Below, one piece after another: positions 1 through 12,243 of a DNA stretch of 64,000 bases (positions are counted from its first letter, which is position 1; each line of letters opens with the position of its first letter). Made by a program: the position numbers and the translations under genes. Location: assembly GCA_017590115.1 (NCBI GenBank), contig JAGGNK010006448.1, forward strand, positions 10,092,099 through 10,156,098, read 5' to 3'. The stretch comes from Montifringilla adamsi (taxonomy: Eukaryota; Chordata; Aves; Passeriformes; Passeridae). A model generated the notes under the pieces. The model had not been told where the DNA came from, made no database searches, and saw only the letters and a program-made list of their open reading frames with translations.

Positions 1-1558
1 TACTTCTGTAATGATACTGTTCCCAATTCACCATCTGTTGAATGATGATAGGTCTTTATAAAACACTTACAGCAAAAATTAATATTGAAGTCTTCTATGG
101 TAATTAAAAAATTGCTGGTTTTTGAGACATCAGCCCTACAGTTTCACAAACATGTCTTTAGAAAGATAAGGGTGAGAAAACAGCCTAAAACCTTTGAGAA
201 GATTGTAAACAAATCAGACGCTACTGCAGAAAATGTAAATCAGAATATGCTGGTGAAAAAAGCTAAAAGACACAGCCTAAAAAATAAGGAAACTTATTAG
301 GATTGTCCAAAATCCCAATAACGGAGAAGTAGTAATCAAATTCTTGTAACAGCAAGTTGGATACTCTGCTTAAACATGTTAGAAAGAAAATGAGAGAGAA
401 CACACATTCCTTAATTAGCTAAGAGACATTGAGGACCTTCAGGAACTACTTAAAGGATTATCTGCTTTTGCATTTTCTTACTTTAAAGTTTCTTTTGTAA
501 TATTTTCTTTAACATAATGGTGGTTTTTATTTTTAATCCCCATCAGCACAGAGCAGTTTTTTTGAGATCTGACAACATCATATGGGTAAAAGAAGAATGG
601 TGGCTGGGTAAGCAGAGAACTTGTTCTCCAGCTGAGGACTGATACACTGCTCAAGGGTCGTTACCTAATTAATTTCTTTTTGTGCTCTCAGGCTTATATG
701 AGAAAGGAGGGTTCTAGAGACCTGGCACATCTGCCTCCAGTTACAAAGGATTATTTTGGAGTGGGACTTCCCAAATGTCCAAGTTGTGGAGGGCTTTTAA
801 ATGTTGTTTTGACAGACAAAAGGCGTCTCAAAATGACTGGGATGTATCTGGTTCAATGGACGTGAGCAGACTCACTAAACAAAACAGCAACATTTCCTTC
901 ATTATTTTTTATTCTTTTGTCCCCAAAAGATTGTCCACTATTCTCATATTCTGTGCACTGATGCTTCTAAGGCAAGTAGGATTCTTGCAAGAGAGTTTCT
1001 GATAAAATGAAATGTTTAACAGAAGCATCAATTGGAATGAGTGATAAAGGAACATCCATATTTTCAAGAGCTAAATCTTTTGAGATCAAAATTCCTGAAA
1101 CAAGCTAATTTGTCTTCAAAATATGCATAAAACATAAGCCTGTACTATTTTCAGGACTCAACCTCTGTGTCAGACATAGATTTCCTAACCTACTGTGATA
1201 AAGCAATTACCTCAGGCTTTGAAGTCAGCTATGAGAAACTTTTTAAGGATTCCATAGTCTGGTGGAGACATCTGGCTGGAAAACAGAAATTAGTGCAAAT
1301 TTTTTGCATTAACTTAAGAAATATTTGAACCAAAAGCCTCAACAGAACAACTGATACTCTTTAAGGCTGAAAATATATTTCAGAAAATAGAATATCTGTA
1401 AATACAGTGGATGTTTAGACCCTAAAAATAAATGAAGTTATTTACTTCTTTTGAATTGTCTAAACCACCTTCTGTTAGCCACCAACTATAAGAAGCCACC
1501 AAGATAACTCTCCAGTAAAATGTAAATGCTATTTTTCCAATTTGTCTTTTTACCTGTT
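1..1558. other. Intergenic, nothing recognised
   Basis: A+T-rich sequence with only short ORFs on both strands. A short frame at 680-865 contains a Cys-Pro-Ser-Cys motif, but it is 61 codons long, has no second zinc-ligand pair and no flanking exon signals that I could support. No RNA gene, LTR or LINE similarity was recognised here. Confidence 0.6.
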
Positions 1559-2144
1559 GTATTTGGTCTGACAGATGGAGTTAATTTTCCCCATAGCAGC
1601 CCACATCTTGCTGTGCTTTGGAGTGGAAGATGGAAAGGTGTTGGCAACACACACCAGTGTTTTGGCTTTGGCTGAGCAGAGCTTGCACAGCATCAAGGCT
1701 GTATCTCCAACCTTACTCTCTCACTCCAGGAGGCTGGGAGTGGGCAAGATCTGAGGAGGGGACACGGACAGGATATCTGATCCCAGCTGGCCAAAGAGTT
1801 ATTCTATACCATATGGTGTCTGCTCAGAAATAAAAACTAAAAGAAGAGAAATTGGAAGGCAGGGGGGTGGCATTTGCTATTATGATGATTGACTTACAGG
1901 ACAAATGTTATGTGCACTGAAGCCCTGCTTCCAGGGAAGTGGCTGGACATTACCTGCTGTTGGGTAGTAGAGAATAAATTGGGTTTGCTTTGCTTCCACA
2001 CACAGCCTTTTTTTTTCTTTTTCTTTATTTATCTGGCTTTATCTTGAACCATGAGGTTTTCCTCATGTTTTCTCCTCCACCCTGCCCTGTTGAGGAAGGC
2101 AATGACAGCACGTGTTAGTGGTCCAGCCAAAGTCAACACACCAC
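1559..2144 (+). mobile_element. Decayed avian ERV long terminal repeat
   Basis: The order of landmarks matches a widespread avian retroviral LTR: a start with tgt..gatggagttaattttc, a middle with the GCTGG.CAAAG..ATTC.ATACCATATG block (about 1787-1816), and an end in a C/A-rich segment closing with ccaca at 2144. It is strongly diverged, with no intact promoter or polyadenylation signal I would trust and no clear target-site duplication. The leader-like segment immediately 3' of it suggests it is the 5' LTR of a truncated provirus rather than a clean solo LTR. The family assignment (class II/ERVK-like) is from memory of similar repeats and is uncertain. Confidence 0.65.
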
Positions 2145-2550
2145 AGTCCTTTTTGGCTCACAAACAGAGACATGAGGAATTTGACATAAGGCAGAGGCAA
2201 AGGGTGGAATGTATTTGGGTTTTGTGGCAGGGTTTTGGTAGCAGGGTATCTTCTATGAGAAGCTGCTTGAAGCTTCCCCTACATTTGACAGAACCAATGT
2301 CAGCCAGCTCCAAGACAGACATGATTGCTGATATGTCATCAGCGATGCTGGGATGACATATCTAAGAAGGGGAAAAAACCCTGTGCAATTCAGCCAAAGG
2401 AGAGAGAACATGTGAGAGTAACAGCCCTGCAGGCACCAAGGTCAGAGAAAGAGGCAGGCCAGGAGGTGCTCCAGGTACCTGAGCCGATTCCCCCACAGCC
2501 TGTGGTGCAGACCATGGTGAAGCAGCTGTGCCCCAGCAGCCCATTTCATT
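2145..2550 (+). mobile_element. ERV leader / internal remnant next to LTR
   Basis: This segment follows the LTR directly, beginning with gtcctttttggctcac at the place where a primer-binding site would sit. It carries blocks that recur downstream of this LTR type in bird genomes: the agacatgaggaatttgacat segment near 2170, the cagccagctccaagacagac segment near 2301, and ggtgctccaggtacctgag near 2465. The two overlapping short ORFs (2051-2356 and 2325-2567) are by-products of this repeat and show no gag, protease or polymerase motif. The element is non-coding and broken. Confidence 0.5.
2330..2362. repeat. Perfect 10-bp inverted repeat inside ERV remnant
   Basis: The arms gatatgtcat (2330-2339) and atgacatatc (2353-2362) are exact reverse complements around a 13-base loop. 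It lies within the retroviral leader-like segment, so it may be an inherited RNA structure of the element or a chance palindrome. Confidence 0.6.
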
Positions 2551-5500
2551 ATCATAGTCTGATTTAATTGACAGTAAATTAAACTAATTTCTCCAAGTGA
2601 AGTCTTCTTTGCCTGTGACAGTAACTGGTGAGTGATGTCTCCTTTTCCTTATCTCAATTCATGAGCTCTGTGTTGTTTTCCTTCCCTTTCCAGTTGAGAA
2701 GGGGAGTGATAGAGCTGCTTTGGTGAGCACTTGACATCCAGACACCTGAAATTGTTCTTCCTTTTTATGTATTAAAAGAAGAACAAATATATTTGTAACA
2801 GCATGAAAATCCTCCTGATTCAATGATTTTCAGATACACTAGGTGGGATACATTTTAAACTTTATGTGGTTTTGTCTAGAAATTACCTAAAAGCAAGATA
2901 ATACTAATGTGGACGTTTAATTCAATTACTAGATTTTTTGGATGATCTATCTGTGCCTCACTTATGAAGTTATGCTTTCATATACAGCTTAAAATAAATA
3001 AACCCACATTTTCAGGGGGTTAAAACTTAGTGAGAAAGATTTCACCTTTACTGATTCATTTGATATTTGTAAATTTTTCCAATTTTTCTTTTACATTTGT
3101 ATTAACATTTTGTCATAGTGCTTAAAACAATGTATCTTGATTTCTTTCTTTCAAAGTAAATTAAGAGCCAGATGATGCCATCTGTAGAAGGTAAAATTCA
3201 TAAGCTGTAACCCCTTCATCTACTGAAAATATATTACAAACTGCAAAAGCAGCAAAAAAAACCCCATAATACCAAACTCCACATAAACCCACAACAAAAG
3301 AAAAAATAAAACCCACAATTATTTTCTTAATCTGCAAATACACTTTTATGGAAAACTGAAAGGTTTTGTGTCTTTACTAACTGAGAAATCAACCATTTTA
3401 TCTGAGCAAATATATGGGAAAGACAAGATCGTGGATGTAATCTGAAAGATATCCTCTTTACCTTCGGAATTTAAATCTTCTTAAATCCTTGGCTTAATCC
3501 TAAAATTTTACCCTTTTAACATTAATTTTCCATATATTTTTTCCCACCATGAATGACTCCTAAAATAAATGTAACTATTTTTTCTTTTAAGTTATCTAAC
3601 CCATTTCCCTTCTAAAGTTTCTACTGACACTCACTGATGTGACAGGACTATACTAGAGCTTTCAAGGAGATTATTTCCTTTGGATGGTTACCTTTTCAGA
3701 AGCAGAATAGCTTAATCTTTACTTTTTAATTTGGTGATTAACTGAAGGTTAAAGGTTGATTCAAAGTCTTGGAGTTGGTTCTATTTCCACCAAAAAAAAA
3801 TGTTCCAATGAACAATTAATTATTATATTACATGGCTTTTACAGTTTTGATGGAAAGTATTTTTTCTTAAGGCAAAAAAATCTGGTAATTTAATTCAACT
3901 ATAATATTCATAAGGTGCTTGTTTAAAATCTATATTTGGGGTGACATGCCAGTTATGTGAGACTGCTATATTGTGTGTGCTTCTTTCTGTCAGATAAAAA
4001 GTATTCAATGGACTCGTCTAGAGGAACTTTAGATAATCTATTTTTCCTTTAATCTCCATTTACACAGTCTCTGCTGGCAGAGGAGTTGATATGCAATTAG
4101 CTGTTCACTTAGAGCACCTTTGAACTTATCACCTTGCTATCTTAAGAAAAAACAACATCATAACAAAAAAGTGTAATTTTCTTCATGCTGTGCATAACTG
4201 GTAGTTACAAGAGAGGTGCACAGGCTAACAACTCTGAAAGAATCCTTATTTTCTGAAGTGAATCTGTTGACCTTGAAATATGGTGAACTATTTCTAAAAA
4301 GCATTATGGACATTTAAAATAAATGTTAATCACTTCTGAAAAATCTGTGCCTTATTTTCAAGTGACTAATGAGTTTCCTTGAAATTAAAGCTTTTAGCTC
4401 TCTTTATTTTTAATTTTTAACTGTGTATACTTTGTCAGCTTTTAGTCTAAGTGATTCAAATGCTATTACCAGGCTGAAAAAACACAAATAATCTAATATA
4501 ATTTCATCTTTTAAAAGCACTATTAATTTTTAGATTAAAAAGAGTTATGTATTTTCATCAATTGTAGAGGCAGAATGTTATAAACATCAGAATTTTGTAA
4601 AAAAAATTATATTCCTCTGATTATTGGAAAAATAAGAAATCTAAAAAATGTGGCGAAGTACTTCAGGGCTAAAGAATTGACATCTGGTTTGAACTAAAAC
4701 CAGAGATTTTGACTCTGCAGTAATTTTTAATAAGAAATTGTATCTAAGTACTCTGCTTTTAGACTTGACCAAATTTTTTTTTTTTAAAAAAGGAAAAAGA
4801 ACATAACCTTGACAAGGAGATGAACCCAAGATGGTTTAGTAATACAAGCTTGCATACTTGGTTAGCATGAAAATCCTTTTGCCAATACAAGAGACATGGG
4901 AGTGGGCTAAGCAGGTTGATAGTTTTCCAGTATAAACTGATTCTTTTCCTCCCTTAAATGATTTTTTCCTCTCAATTGCCCTAAATTTGAATGATCTCTC
5001 CAATAAAAAGTTGACACCTTTTTGTACCAAAAGAATGAATATGTACAGCAATGATACAAGCAACTTTTACTGTTGGACCTGGAGGTAATATCTCACAGAA
5101 CAAGAGGTGAAGGGAGAAAAGCTTGAAGTGTACATAAAGACTGGAATCTAGGGAAGGTTTTTGACAAGTCTTACATATTTTATTGTGTGTTCACTTTTGT
5201 TAAAAGGCAAGTCTTCAGGGAATATCTTAATAGTGCTAACAAAGTCCAGTCCCTTGTATAATTGATTGAGAGAAAGGCAGGATCCTTCTTCGAATCACCC
5301 TCTGTAAGGACCCAACTTTATAGACTAAATTAGCAGCCGAGAAGCCTTTGTCTCTCTTCATTGACTATTAAAGAAGAAATAAAGATCAGTGTCTCTAAGC
5401 ACAAATTAATCCTTAAGAAGACCCTTCACTTAATTGAACCTTGACTCTAGATGATGTCACATCGTGGGATGGTTCTTCAGCTCTTTAATGCAGGCAGCCC

Positions 5501-8040
5501 TGTGTGACAGCTGGTTCTAGGGACAGAGCTGCAAAGGGAGGGGCAGAGGGAAAAGCAGGCTACATCTTGGACTGAAAGGAAAGGATAAACGCAGCGTATT
5601 TCAAAATTATGAGAACAGAGTGCTTTTGAGCACACAACTCATTCAGAAGCACAGCTTCACATTGTCAAGCCTTTCTGCTTGTTTATTCCAGTTGTGTAGA
5701 GAGAAACAGGACTGTGAACATATTTTTTCGAAATAACCAGTATTGTACCGAAAAAATACACAGCTTCCACTTCCAGAGGATCCAATCAAATGTAAATTAA
5801 TTGCATATGCTTATGGCAAATATTTTCAAGACAGCTGATAATCTAAAATTTGTGTTCAACATGATTCTATGAACTTAGAGCTGCATTGAATGTTTTCCTT
5901 CGTGATTGGAAAGATTGAAAAGCTCTGCTTTGGATGTTGTTTTCTTCTGAGGAAGTTGGAATAAGATGCATTTCTAGTCAGTGATACAGGTATTGGGAAC
6001 TGCACTGAATATGCATTCAATTGCACATAGAGAAATGATGACTGCTTTCAGATGGAAGGGATTTTTCTCCAGTGGCACTCAATTCTGCATTTATATGAAA
6101 ATACAGGGGTGAATGTATGATGTCTATAAGCAGTCTTAATAATCCATGTCTCTGACACAGATACAAAGATTTTTGTACATATTTTTCCTGCAAATATATC
6201 CTGTCAAGACACTCACTAATTACTTTCAAAAAATAAGCATTTCACTAACAGCAAGGTCACTTGCATAGAAATGTTCGCATTTGGTTATATCTATGCTTGT
6301 GCAGGCAAGCTATAATACATGACAAATTCACCAGGTCACTGTATCCATAATTCACCAACCAAAATAGCCATACTGGAACTGTACCATTACTGAAAAAATT
6401 TGGGAAGTTTTGCTTGCCGGACAGACAGCCTAATCAGATAGGTTATAATCATGTGTCCCACTACATCAGGCTATGGCTGCCCGCCACCTGCTGTGGAAAG
6501 CAGAAGCAAAATGTCAAACCTGCAGCAGTCAAGGACTATAAGCTCTTGGTTCTGCATCAGCTAGGACTCCCTGCTGCCTAGAAGTGAGCTTCTCTTTCTG
6601 ACTGGAAAAAGGATTGCGTTCTGATATCCTGAAGTGCTCCTATTGCACATTTTTGCACCGCTCTAGAAAGGTCATTTTGTGCCAACAGAATAAGTTCTTA
6701 CAATATAAATACATTATATTTTATTTAGAACACATTTATACCTTTTTAAACCCTTAATTGAACAAGAAATAATATACATTACAAAATTATGATCCTTTTG
6801 ATATCATCTAATAAAATACCAAGTAAATCACACTTCAGTCTTAAGATGTGTAAAGAATATAATTAATGGTGCTAAAAGTTAATGACAATCATTTCATTTA
6901 TGTAGGACTTATATTATGCAGCTCTTTATGTTCCTCAATCTGTTTATAATAGGATGTGTGCACCTTTACCTGTAGGAGAACATGGTTGTAAGCAACAAAA
7001 TCATGTTTTTAAAATGATTTTTTTTTGTCAGGAATATTAAGGCAGACATTCTGTTCTAACACAGTTCTTTAAATGATGTGTATGTGTGTGTGTGTGTTAT
7101 TTAGCCCAACAGTAAACATATTCTTATAAAGAATCTCAAGTGACAATTTCAGTTATTAGTAATGCTTATATTATATGACAGTATAGTGAACTTTATTAAT
7201 GTCTCAATTTGACTGGAGTTGATCTGTTAATCTGAGTGTGTAACCGTGGATAATACTGGGAAGCCTTGCATATCAAAAAATAGTCTTTCTCTAAAGAGAT
7301 AATGCTCATGAGTAACTAAGATCAATTAATTGAAATGAAACAATGACATTTTCTCTGTTTATTAATGAGCATTGATTTGTTCAGTGGCTTCAGACATCTA
7401 ATGCCAAGTCAGTTTCTAAGTAATTAAACAGCACTTGAATAAAGGAAAGAATTTTTAGACTATGAAAAGAAAAACAATGGACTAAATTCTCTGCATATGT
7501 TTGTATGAGTGTAACTGGGAAAAAAGAAGACAATAAAGTTAGGAGTAATGTATATGGAAAGAAGAAATAAAATGTGTTGTATGATTCTTGGGTGTTTTAT
7601 CAGCTATATCCCTAAGTCAAAACAAGAGCTGTGAAAATGAACATATTGAAAGTAAGTCTGTCCCATTTGTAAATTCCTATGTTAACATTCATATTAGAGA
7701 CAATCACTTTATTTCTTAATAATAAATTTTAACAAACTTTAAAAAGACTAAATATCAAAGCTTTTTCTGGACTATCTTTGCTTTGCTCTGCAGCAAAAAA
7801 GCACACTTTTTAAGAATTTATCAGCAGAATAGAAAATAAATATAATAAAACCTGAGCATGTCTCAGTGGAGATGAGTAAAAGTTAAGTTAATACAATAAA
7901 TATTACACTGAACTAAGTACAAATTCAAGTCATTGCATGCTGGAAACACTTGAAAATATGCACAAGAAACACTTCAGTCTCCACTGAACTCCCTCTGTAT
8001 TTAAGCCTCTTTGAACTACCCGCGACAATGGTGGAGACAT
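2551..8040. other. Intergenic, A+T-rich, no gene recognised
   Basis: Long A+T-rich stretch with only short scattered ORFs and many stops in all frames. The only repeat singled out is a short TG microsatellite at 7077-7097. No conserved exon, tRNA or repeat family was recognised. The sequence just before 8042 may include the start of the retroviral leader belonging to the minus-strand LTR. Confidence 0.55.
7077..7097. repeat. (TG)n microsatellite
   Basis: A short, slightly interrupted TG dinucleotide repeat with an uninterrupted core of seven units at 7083-7096. Confidence 0.85.
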
Positions 8041-8041
8041 T

Positions 8042-8062
8042 GCCCCATATGTGGGCGCACCA
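8042..8062 (-). other. Possible retroviral primer-binding site remnant
   Basis: Read on the minus strand the segment begins TGGTGCGCCCA and ends TGGGGC. This resembles a tRNA-Lys-type primer-binding site (TGGCGCCCA..GTGGGGC) with a 2-3 base insertion. It lies a few bases beyond the inferred end of the minus-strand LTR, which is the expected place. The assignment is inference from position and partial similarity. Confidence 0.4.
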
Positions 8063-8067
8063 ATTCA

Positions 8068-8562
8068 TGCACCAAGGAGAGGTATTTCTGGTTTTCATTC
8101 TAGTTGGCACAAAGCTGGGTGGTAACCAACAAATGGCTAACTTACCTATCATCAAAACCTTACACTATTTATACACTTCAACAAACAGATACATTGGCAT
8201 TTATTGGTGGCAGGGTACATAACTGTTATTAATGAGTACTAAAACCCCTATTTGCCAGCTATATCTCTCATTTCCCATGCTAATTAGTCCTCATGTGCAG
8301 TTCTTTTTTCCATTTTAGTCTGAGGTCCATTTTGAGATGGCAGTCAATAAGTTGGTGGCTGCAAACCCACCCGTCCAAGTTTACCCTTCCCCCAGTACTG
8401 ATCAGTTCTGCTCCGCAGTGCACCACACACTCCTGGTGTCTCATCCAGACATCTTGGGATTGTCTTCACTCCTCCTTAAAACCAAAGATTAGCTGAGCAT
8501 ACAGTGTTCACAGTGCAATTGCTTTACCATAACTGCCCATCTATAGCTAATGAGTAACAACA
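8068..8562 (-). mobile_element. Candidate ERV LTR, minus strand
   Basis: On the minus strand the segment starts with TG at 8562 and ends with CA at 8068, about 495 bp. A TATAAATA box lies at 8166-8173 (minus strand), in the 3' third, as expected for an LTR U3/R boundary. A degenerate polyadenylation region (AATGAAAACC..AATACCTCTCC) follows, then the primer-binding-site-like stretch. Short ORFs on both strands across 7925-8496 are shadows. No pol, gag or env coding sequence is seen at lower coordinates, so the internal region is lost or decayed. It could be a solo LTR plus a scrap of leader. Boundaries are approximate. Confidence 0.5.
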
Positions 8563-9771
8563 AAAAAAACCTGCAAAGTTTGATCCAAATCTTTAGGGCT
8601 CAAATATTGCGGGGCTCGATATCAAAAATACTCCCTTTGGTACTGCTGCTGGGTATCAATTCTCATGCAATTGAAGTCAAAATAATCAGGACTGTTGCTC
8701 ACCTGAAGATAAACCCCTTGCAAGCAACCATTGCAATGCACATTGAATAAGGTTCCTATAAGGGAAGACAATAAAATGGCACAAATCTCTCCATTCTCAT
8801 CTCTGTGCTGTGGTTCAACTCATCCTATATAAGTGTCAAAACCAGATTAATTCTTCCTAAAAGTGTTCAGCCTGGACTTAGACATCCAAAATTAAGAAGT
8901 ATATATTCACCGTGTTGGAGTTTGAAACAATTTCTATTTAGACTGTTACTCTTGTTGAGTATCTACCAGCAAGGAAGTTTTTTCGGCAGTGAAACATTTT
9001 GTCCTGGTGGGTAGGATACGTCACACTTAAGTTTAGACAACCACAATTGAAGTAGTTTGCAATGCTTACTTAAGAGTTAATAGAGATAAATAGGCATCTT
9101 GAATCAGACTCATTGCCTATGAAGACTGTCTGGACAAATAATCAAATGTAGACATCCTAATTCACTTATTTGGATTTGAAATGCCTTCTTGATTGCAGAT
9201 ACAATGTTTGCAGTGACAAACAAAGGCATCTCTCTTTTCTTTTTCCCTCTCCTCACAAATTCTTATTCCTCACTATATTATGAAGATACTTTGCAGTCCT
9301 ATTAAGAGTGATTAAATACTTGCTTAAGTAGATAATCAATGTCTGCTGAGACAAATTACCTTATTAAAGAGAAATTTAATTTTAACCATCTCCAAAAATT
9401 GGGACATAGTATAGAATAAAAACCCAGGGCAGCCATCAAGGTCATGGTCAGAATGAAATGCATCAGTTCAAGCATAAGCAGAAATAGCTACACACAAACA
9501 GCCCAAAAAAAAGTAAAAAGCACAGACATGGGGGTAATTTATGTCTCAACACAGGCAGAGTGAGACTATGTTTTATGAATCTCTTGCTTAACTTTAAATG
9601 ACCTCTTCGCTCTGCAATTAAATTATCCAGAAAGGAAGAACATTTAATTCATTATAAGAGGGAATGGGGTTTTTTGCTATGCTAATGACAAGGCTTGTAC
9701 TGAGACATAATCAGTTACTTCAGTTGACTGCTTAAATTCCAAGTATTTTCTCTCTCTCTGACTAATGGAGG

Positions 9772-9775
<4 letters not shown>
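8563..9775. other. Intergenic, no gene recognised
   Basis: No recognised exon or RNA gene. Short ORFs at 8550-8750 and 8805-9014 are isolated and have no recognisable domain. Some of the first 200 bases could be flanking sequence of the minus-strand LTR. Confidence 0.5.

Positions 9776-9817
<42 letters not shown>
9776..9817. repeat. Uninterrupted poly-T, 42 bases
   Basis: A pure T run from 9776 to 9817. On the minus strand it is a poly-A that could mark the 3' end of a retrotransposed sequence, but the adjacent sequence (from 9818) matches nothing I recognise. Length may be affected by polymerase slippage or assembly. Confidence 0.9.
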
Positions 9818-9821
<4 letters not shown>

Positions 9822-10258
9822 CTTCAGACGTCATCTGATATGTTTCTTTAATGATGCCAAATTCATCTGACATTTCTCTCCCTCTGGCATACAGGTGGCT
9901 CCCAAAGAAAACTTTTTAATGAACCCTATTTTGTGCTTAAAAGGCAAACACCAAATGATGGGTAAGAATTTGTGTACCATGAAACTGGACAAATCCTGAC
10001 ATTTCCTTTGTTCTTAATCCTTTTGTGCATTAATAATATGTTGATAAGAGCTGGCTGTAGGGGCTAACTTGAAAGTCATAGCTGCCCAGACAGTATCCTC
10101 CTTGATTCTAATGGCCCAAAGGAAAGGATTGGATCACAGAGGATGCACCAGAAATTCAACTCTCAGCTGATCAGCTGGGGGTTGTTGGCAGGTCTTTGCC
10201 TTTTAGTCTGTCTCAGCCTTGCTCAAAGGATGAGAACTTCTGCAGAGAGAAGACACAA
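9818..10258. other. Intergenic, no gene recognised
   Basis: Unassigned sequence between the poly-T and the CR1 fragment. No ORF, RNA gene or known repeat was recognised. Confidence 0.5.
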
Positions 10259-10632
10259 GATCATAGATTCGTACAATCATATAATAATTTACATTGAAAA
10301 AGACCTCCAAGATTGAGTCCAACTGTTAACATAACACTGCCAAGTTTACCCTGAAACCATGTCTCTTAAGTGCCACATCTCCACATATTTTAAATACCTC
10401 CAGGGATGGTGACTTCCCCGAGCAGCCTGTTCCAATGCTTGACAAACCTTTCAGAGAAGAATTTTCTCCTAATATCCCATCTACATCTCCCCTGGTGCAA
10501 CCTGGGGCTGTTTCCTCTCATTCTGTCACTTGAGACTTGGGAGAAGAGACTGACATCCATATCACTATAACTTCCTTTCAGGTTGCTGTAAAGAGCAGTA
10601 AGGTCTCCCCTGAGCCTCTTTTCTCCAGGGAG
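10259..10632 (-). mobile_element. CR1 LINE fragment, 3' end, minus strand
   Basis: The segment opens with the reverse complement of the CR1 3' tail (gatcatagattc..) followed by agacctccaagattgagtcc, the usual CR1 3' UTR landmark. It runs through gagcagcctgttccaatgc and gaattttctcctaatatccc to gagcctcttttctccaggga. Similarity fades near 10632, consistent with a 5'-truncated insertion. The 89-codon frame at 10390-10659 on the minus strand is 3' UTR sequence and not a gene. Confidence 0.92.
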
Positions 10633-12243
10633 TTTTTGGAATTGCCCATGACTCTGCATTCAGTACCTTAAAATTTCACTTCCCCAAATTCAGATCTCCT
10701 GTGTACCTCACAGCCTTGTAACTTCTACATCTGCAAATGGATGTAGCAGCAAATGAATAAATAAAAATCAGGAAAGGTATTTGTGTCTTTCCACCCATAC
10801 ACCACCTGTGATTCTCACGTCTTTAAGGCTTTCCATAGTGAGTGTTCAGAGGTAGTTGGAGAAGGGAGCACACCTCACAGGACTGGATGACATCATCACT
10901 AAACAACTGGCTTCCATAGGCTACCTGCAAACTGATACTGCTTAAAATTTAGAAACAAGAAGGCTGCTTTTCTTAAGACAAGGAATGGCATACAAGACCA
11001 AAAATTTTAGTCCGCAGCTTCCCCACATATTTTGGCATAGATCGCCACAACCTCTGGCATTTTAAAGTGAACTAAGGCAACCTTAAAAAAATTCACCTTT
11101 TGTCTCTGATCTGTGTATAATCAATGTCATTCTACAATATGGGTAGAAACTTTTAAAGGCTGAAAGATAAATAGATAAAATTTTTTGCACCTGTCTGCTG
11201 CTCCTATTGCTTATTTCTATAGGGAGATGTATCCTACCCATGCCTCCATCTGCAGAACTATCACCTTTACACTGATTTCTGTGACAGAGAATTGTGATAA
11301 CTGGCAGATCCATTTTCCTTCAATCAAATGTACAGATGGGGCAGAAACTTTTCTTTTGTAGGCTTAATGCTTTATTTGAAGTTTCACAGAATGATATGAC
11401 TATATATGCACTAGAGTACTGATATCTCCTTCTACTCCTTCTCCCTCTCACACAGTATCTCCCTAATGTATCTCCTTTTTTTTAATATACTTCAGTTATG
11501 TTGTTAAGATGCAGTCTGTGTCTGCTTTTATTAAGCAGAGGATGGGAGAGGAGGAAAAGACTCTACTTCTACAACAAACAGCCACACAGAATGGTTTTTC
11601 ATGAAGTTATCAAAAGGAAATATTTGAATAGATTTTGGTATAATTTATGAGTAAAAGCATGTTGAGCAATAGACAACTGTGGTCTGTTGTCCAACAAGTG
11701 AATAAGAGGCAGATGGCAATACATTAACTCTGGCGTGTTTGTTCCAAGGAGCCCAGTGCCAGCTGCACTCACCAGAACTTCCCAGTATGATCTTCCTTCT
11801 CCTTCATTGCCACATGCCACCTAGTGACTTAACACCGAACCACAGCTTTAAAGCTACTAACACCGAGAATTACAGCGTGCCGCGGGGACACGTGCATGTT
11901 TCTGAATGCTTAAGGATGTAAAACTGGCCATGGAAACAGCTGAATGCAGAGCATGAAGCACAGCTTTACTCCGAGAGCAATTTCTCCCCCAGAACCCCAA
12001 GGACAAAGAAGCAAAACAAAAACATCCGATGTACCTGAATGATGCAAATTTTTGTCTTCCAGTACTTGTGGCTGTGGAGCACTAAAACAGAGATCAGTAG
12101 ATTCAGCCATTAAAATAACAACAACAACAACAAAAGAAAGCCAGCATATCTGCTAAAACAACAAAGAATAAATTTAGTCAATGTCAAAAATAACAAACAT
12201 TCCCTTCTGACTTAGACTCCCTAAACATTTTAGTTAACTTTCT
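10633..12243. other. Intergenic, no gene recognised
   Basis: Several short ORFs on both strands (for example around 11600-12110) overlap each other in different frames and show no domain. An (ACA)n run lies at 12117-12133. No repeat family was recognised. Confidence 0.5.

Noticed and set aside
680..865. Short frame with CPSCGG that resembles a zinc-ribbon half
   Set aside because: Only one Cys pair, 61 codons, no homologous context and no splice-supported partner exon.
7925..8222. Overlapping + and - frames of 76-90 codons
   Set aside because: They overlap the primer-binding-site-like and LTR end sequences of the minus-strand ERV and show no retroviral protein motif.
10390..10659. 89-codon minus-strand frame
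   Set aside because: It lies in the 3' untranslated region of a CR1 fragment.
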